A stretch of 26,909 bases of DNA, taken from the IMG/VR virus record IMGVR_UViG_3300028844_006872, positions 1 through 26,909 of that record. One strand, 5' to 3'. Of this stretch, positions 24,366 to 26,909 are shown in pieces. Below the pieces are notes generated by a model. That model did not search any database. It saw nothing but the letters and a program-made list of their open reading frames with translations, and was not told the origin of the DNA. The stretch comes from a virus. Position 1 is the stretch's first letter. Each line of letters begins with the position of its first letter. The translations under genes and the position numbers were made by a program.

Positions 24366-25463
24366 CTATATCGATGCCAGGCCGAAAGACGTCTGGCTGA
24401 CATTCACGTCCCAATCCCAGTGTAAATCATTACGCCCACCGTAAATCAGCTGCCATCTGCCGTTCACCAAGAGTGGTCTGCCTACATTTACGAGACCAAA
24501 ATCCCAAACTCCGCCGATCGCGCCGTTGTACAGCATGTTTCTTTGAAATTCCCACGTGACCATGCGATCGTTGGACCGCCAAAGCTCCAATGGCCCGAGT
24601 CGATCTGTACTGTAATTGTAAATGGGCACACATGCCCAAACGACGCCGGAACCCAATGGATATTCCCACGCCTGAAAATCATAGAATTGACGATTGGGAT
24701 TGTCATCACAAGTGAATTCAGGGATGAGCCCTAAATCAGTATAGGAACCCGCAATTCCTGTACTGCTGTAACGCCGACTGATGGAACGTCTGCCGCCCGA
24801 GGGTTGCACGTTGACGCCGTCTCCGACATCGGCATGACCTTCAGAAGTGAACACGTAATGTCCGGGATCACAGGCCAGAAAGGACTTGGGTTCAAAATAG
24901 CCACCGCGTATGGCTTGATCTCTGTCGACCACCTCACCAAGATAAGTGCTGAAATCGCGACCGTCCGTGGAAGAATAAAGCAATCCTGAATCAGGAGAGT
25001 GCATCAGAAGATAATAAGTGCCGTCGATGAGCTGCAGATCGGTACCGCCGTATTGAGGACCGTGATATATAATTAAATTATTGTTGGAGGTGTCATCGCC
25101 GCCTTGAGCGGCGGTGTGCGTCACGTCATTTAAAACCGGCTTTGTCCACTGATAAAGATCGGTGCTCTCCGCTATGGCTGGACCTGAATCACCGTTCGTC
25201 GAATATGCTCTGTACAACATCGTGAAAGTGCCGTCCGCGTTCTGCACCACGGAGCCGCCGTAGATTCCCAGATCCCACGCATCTCTGGGAAGTCCCGACG
25301 AATTACTGACAATTTTTCCGACATTGTTTGTGGTCCATCCCAAATCCTGCCCATATTTTCTGAACGGGAGTGTGGCCAGGGCGGTGGCATTGAAAGCTTC
25401 TCGCCATTTGGATTTCTCATAATCCAGTTTATTTTTCGATAAGACGTCGGAGATAATGCTCAT
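24366..25463 (-). CDS. Glycosidase-like five-bladed beta-propeller protein, copy 1
   Basis: A 365-residue protein. After a charged N-terminal helix (MSIISDVLSKNKLDYEKSKW) come propeller motifs: LPRDAWDLGIYGGSVVQNAD (58-77), GPAIAESTDLYQWTKP (94-109), THTAAQGGDDTSNNNL (115-130), LLYSSTDGRDFSTYLG, FEPKSFLACDPGHYVFTSEG (190-209), QFYDFQAWEYP (259-269) and LGPLELWRSNDRMVTWEFQR. The AESTDLYQWTKP type is a hallmark of GH43/GH32-like arabinan, fructan or related glycosidase blades. Putative acids are Asp61 or Asp64, Glu191 and Asp262. The two paralogues share blade order but differ in the N-terminal 50 residues. It likely attacks or binds a host surface glycan. AGGAGTGATATATAA precedes the ATG. Confidence 0.7.
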   Translation of the reverse strand: MSIISDVLSKNKLDYEKSKWREAFNATALATLPFRKYGQDLGWTTNNVGKIVSNSSGLPRDAWDLGIYGGSVVQNADGTFTMLYRAYSTNGDSGPAIAESTDLYQWTKPVLNDVTHTAAQGGDDTSNNNLIIYHGPQYGGTDLQLIDGTYYLLMHSPDSGLLYSSTDGRDFSTYLGEVVDRDQAIRGGYFEPKSFLACDPGHYVFTSEGHADVGDGVNVQPSGGRRSISRRYSSTGIAGSYTDLGLIPEFTCDDNPNRQFYDFQAWEYPLGSGVVWACVPIYNYSTDRLGPLELWRSNDRMVTWEFQRNMLYNGAIGGVWDFGLVNVGRPLLVNGRWQLIYGGRNDLHWDWDVNVSQTSFGLASI

Positions 25464-25486
25464 TTATATATCACTCCTGAAATTCA

Positions 25487-25903
25487 TTATGTCCATACCC
25501 CGTCATCTGTGACTTGATTGCCGGCATTGTATGTCAGTGTTCGTGTCCAACTACCGTCGACTCCCGCGCCGGGTGTTGTGATGTCAGCCGTTGCCGTCAT
25601 CAAGGTCACATTGCCGTCGGTATCGTAGGTGGTCATCGCCAAACGCCAGGTCATGCCGTCATAAGCAAACTTGGTCTGCATATAGTTTAGCGTGTTGTCG
25701 AGATTGTAATCGTAAAGCTGCTCGACGTGAGAGGGGTACACGAGAACACCGGCTGCCGTGTGCTCATCGCCGGCTTCAGGGATGACTGCGGTCGCATCGT
25801 AGAGCTCAGTAAAGTTGTTAATGCATTTGCCAAAGGCGTCGTACAGTACCTCACCGTCACCGTTACCGGCACCGGTGCCCCTATCAATCGTCTGTTTAGC
25901 CAT
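25487..25903 (-). CDS. Short fibre-associated protein with GTG-x-GDG/NNF-x-ELY motif
   Basis: A 138-residue protein. Its first 40 residues carry IDRGTGAGNGDGEVLYDAFG followed by KCINNFTELYDA, matching the widespread phage pattern (I/V)xxGTxxNDGTGDxLRxAFxKxNxNFxELY that occurs in many tail-fibre and virion proteins and probably provides an assembly or attachment helix. The rest is beta-rich (VLVYPSHVEQLYDYNLDNTL, WRLAMTTYDTDGNVTLMTAT, SWTRTLTYNAGNQVTDDGVW). The stop lies 23 bases before the first propeller gene start in reading order. A role in docking or chaperoning the propeller proteins on the virion is a reasonable inference. Confidence 0.65.
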   Translation of the reverse strand: MAKQTIDRGTGAGNGDGEVLYDAFGKCINNFTELYDATAVIPEAGDEHTAAGVLVYPSHVEQLYDYNLDNTLNYMQTKFAYDGMTWRLAMTTYDTDGNVTLMTATADITTPGAGVDGSWTRTLTYNAGNQVTDDGVWT

Positions 25904-25945
25904 GCCTTACATCCCCTGGTTCTGTTGTGCCGAATCTATCACACT

Positions 25946-26422
25946 TCAGGTGATAGCCGAAAGATTGTCTTCAAGGGCTGTAAAGAACATCTTCTGCTGA
26001 TCGTCTGGCAGCGTGCGAATAGTGGTGGTCACGGCTTCCTCGATCGCCCTGGATCGATCAAAGCTCATCACCCGTTCGTGCATTTTCATCAGAGTGTTGA
26101 GCAGGGTAGAGCTGGCTGTCACCACCTCCTTCACCTCACGCGCCGGCGTTCCCGCCCGCACCACGCCATTGGGCATCACCGCCTCGCGCATCGCCCGTAC
26201 CGCCTGTATCTGCGCCTGCACCTCATCCTTCAGGTCAAAGGACGCGTTGTACTCGACTTGCTCCACCCCGCCCATCCCCGCCAGCAAGGAAAACAGCCTA
26301 ACCACCTGGTCCTCGCGAAGACTCCCCGACAAGGCGTCGATCATATCGATATACCCGTCCAGCTCAACGTCATGGTCGATGCCTTCAAAATCTCTCAATG
26401 AGTTGGTCGCTTGATTGTTCAT
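25946..26422 (-). CDS. Helical phage protein, possible small terminase component
   Basis: A 158-residue, strongly acidic, mainly helical protein starting MNNQATNSLRDFEGIDHDVE. Segments ELDGYIDMIDALSGSLREDQ, AQIQAVRAMREAVMPNGVVR and VVTASSTLLNTLMKMHERVM suggest an oligomerising helical core; the C-terminal part has RTLPDDQQKMFFTALEDNL. Its ATG overlaps the stop of the helix-turn-helix gene (ATGA), so the two proteins are probably made together. In many phages a small DNA-binding unit followed by a helical oligomerisation domain makes the small terminase, which is otherwise missing here. I do not recognise a defined family, so that is a hypothesis. Confidence 0.4.
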   Translation of the reverse strand: MNNQATNSLRDFEGIDHDVELDGYIDMIDALSGSLREDQVVRLFSLLAGMGGVEQVEYNASFDLKDEVQAQIQAVRAMREAVMPNGVVRAGTPAREVKEVVTASSTLLNTLMKMHERVMSFDRSRAIEEAVTTTIRTLPDDQQKMFFTALEDNLSAIT

Positions 26423-26655
26423 ATTTCAGAGTCTACCTCATTTACAAGGTGTGCCCAAGAATTCTGTTTTGCCAGGTGGTAGATGGCGTTACGCCCCACC
26501 CCGAACCGTCGGCCAATCTTTTCGTAGGTTAATCCTTCCGCCAACTTTCGCGCTGTATCGCGCTGCTTCAGCAGCCTGATAATCTTCCGCACCTGGTCTT
26601 CCGTTAAACTGCTGAAATGGTGATTCTCTCCCCGCACCTGGCGCCCCTCACTCAT
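26419..26655 (-). CDS. Small helix-turn-helix DNA-binding protein
   Basis: A 78-residue protein from ATG 26655 (MSEGRQVRGENHHFSSLTED). A start at 26673 would add six residues and overlap the upstream gene further; I prefer 26655 because it overlaps the upstream stop in an ATGAGTGA arrangement. Residues about 17-65 contain LTEDQVRKIIRLLKQRDTAR, then LTYEKIGRRFGVGRNAIYHL, a clear resolvase/homeodomain-like helix-turn-helix of the kind found in phage regulators, HNH-associated domains and small terminases. Its placing at the head of the structural operon and its overlap with a helical partner gene fit a packaging or regulatory role. No nuclease motif is present. Confidence 0.7.
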   Translation of the reverse strand: MSEGRQVRGENHHFSSLTEDQVRKIIRLLKQRDTARKLAEGLTYEKIGRRFGVGRNAIYHLAKQNSWAHLVNEVDSEI

Positions 26656-26909
26656 GATGTGCCCCACCCGCATGCTCTTCCGCCCAACGCTTTTCTACCA
26701 GGTCAAGGCGTTTGTGGATCGCCTCGCGTATCTCATCGCGCAGCGTTAACTCCCGCGTTATCTCCATCCGGATGTCCTCCTTGTAATCCTTAAACCGCTC
26801 CATACGATCCACCAGCATCTGCTCAATCCGCTCCGGATGCCCGTCCCGGGCATGGTTGATGAACTCGCGCTTCAGCTCTGCGACAGTGGCAACCGCCGCC
26901 GGATTCTCC
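26648..26909 (-). CDS. C-terminal end of a coiled-coil protein (5' part outside window)
   Basis: The frame is open from the right edge to a TGA at 26650-26648, giving 86 residues. They are almost wholly helical and charged: VAELKREFINHARDGHPERI, MLVDRMERFKDYKEDIRMEI, LRDEIREAIHKRLDLVEKRW, ending EEHAGGAHHE. A long amphipathic coiled coil is likely. No domain is recognised. The stop overlaps the start of the next gene, so it belongs to the same operon. Confidence 0.6.
   Translation of the reverse strand, partial: ENPAAVATVAELKREFINHARDGHPERIEQMLVDRMERFKDYKEDIRMEITRELTLRDEIREAIHKRLDLVEKRWAEEHAGGAHHE

Noticed and set aside
1-26909. tRNA genes, insertion sequences, integrase or attachment sites
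   Set aside because: I saw no cloverleaf, transposase motif, terminal inverted repeat or recombinase in the window.

Overview
The window carries a virion-structure region of a tailed, double-stranded DNA phage or prophage. Every supportable gene lies on the minus strand, so the natural reading direction is from high to low coordinates. The lambda-type (GpA) terminase, S49 capsid protease with separate scaffold, GpE-like capsid protein, tail tube and tape-measure-like gene indicate a long-tailed siphovirus-type particle. The host is probably a Gram-negative bacterium, perhaps aquatic, but no chromosomal gene, integrase or attachment site is present, so host and lifestyle cannot be settled here.

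Right end (about 26909 to 25900, read leftwards): the 3' end of a coiled-coil protein gene, a small helix-turn-helix protein and a 158-residue protein are joined by overlapping stop/start codons. Together they are the best candidates for a small terminase or its regulator. Next comes an appendage and surface-protein cassette (25903 to 12108). It holds a short protein with the phage GTG-x-GDG ... AF-x-K-x-NNF-x-ELY motif; two tandem paralogues of a glycosidase-like beta-propeller, visibly richer in A+T than their neighbours; three small all-beta virion-type proteins; a LamG-like protein; and a very large 22-residue-repeat protein whose reading frame is broken by a precise 8-base deficit. It continues with two long beta-rich proteins flanking a YkgJ-type cysteine-cluster protein, a coiled-coil microprotein, a beta-helix-like protein and a small protein that overlaps the start of the large terminase.

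Head module (12111 to 5692): large terminase, portal, S49 protease, scaffold, decoration protein and major capsid protein, ending in a strong intrinsic terminator. Connector and tail module (5619 to 1): five connector/neck genes in a chain of overlapping stop and start codons, then the tail tube gene followed by a second strong terminator, a gene in the tail-chaperone position, and an incomplete, highly charged tape-measure-like gene that runs off the left edge.

The genes appear to work as one late operon: package DNA (terminase, portal), build and mature the head (scaffold, protease, capsid, decoration), join the tail (connectors), build the tail (tube, chaperone, tape measure), and decorate the particle with carbohydrate-directed and repeat-rich proteins. 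The most notable points are the large surface cassette placed upstream of the terminase, the tandem propeller pair, the frameshifted repeat protein with homogenised 66-bp units, and the cysteine-cluster gene embedded among virion genes.
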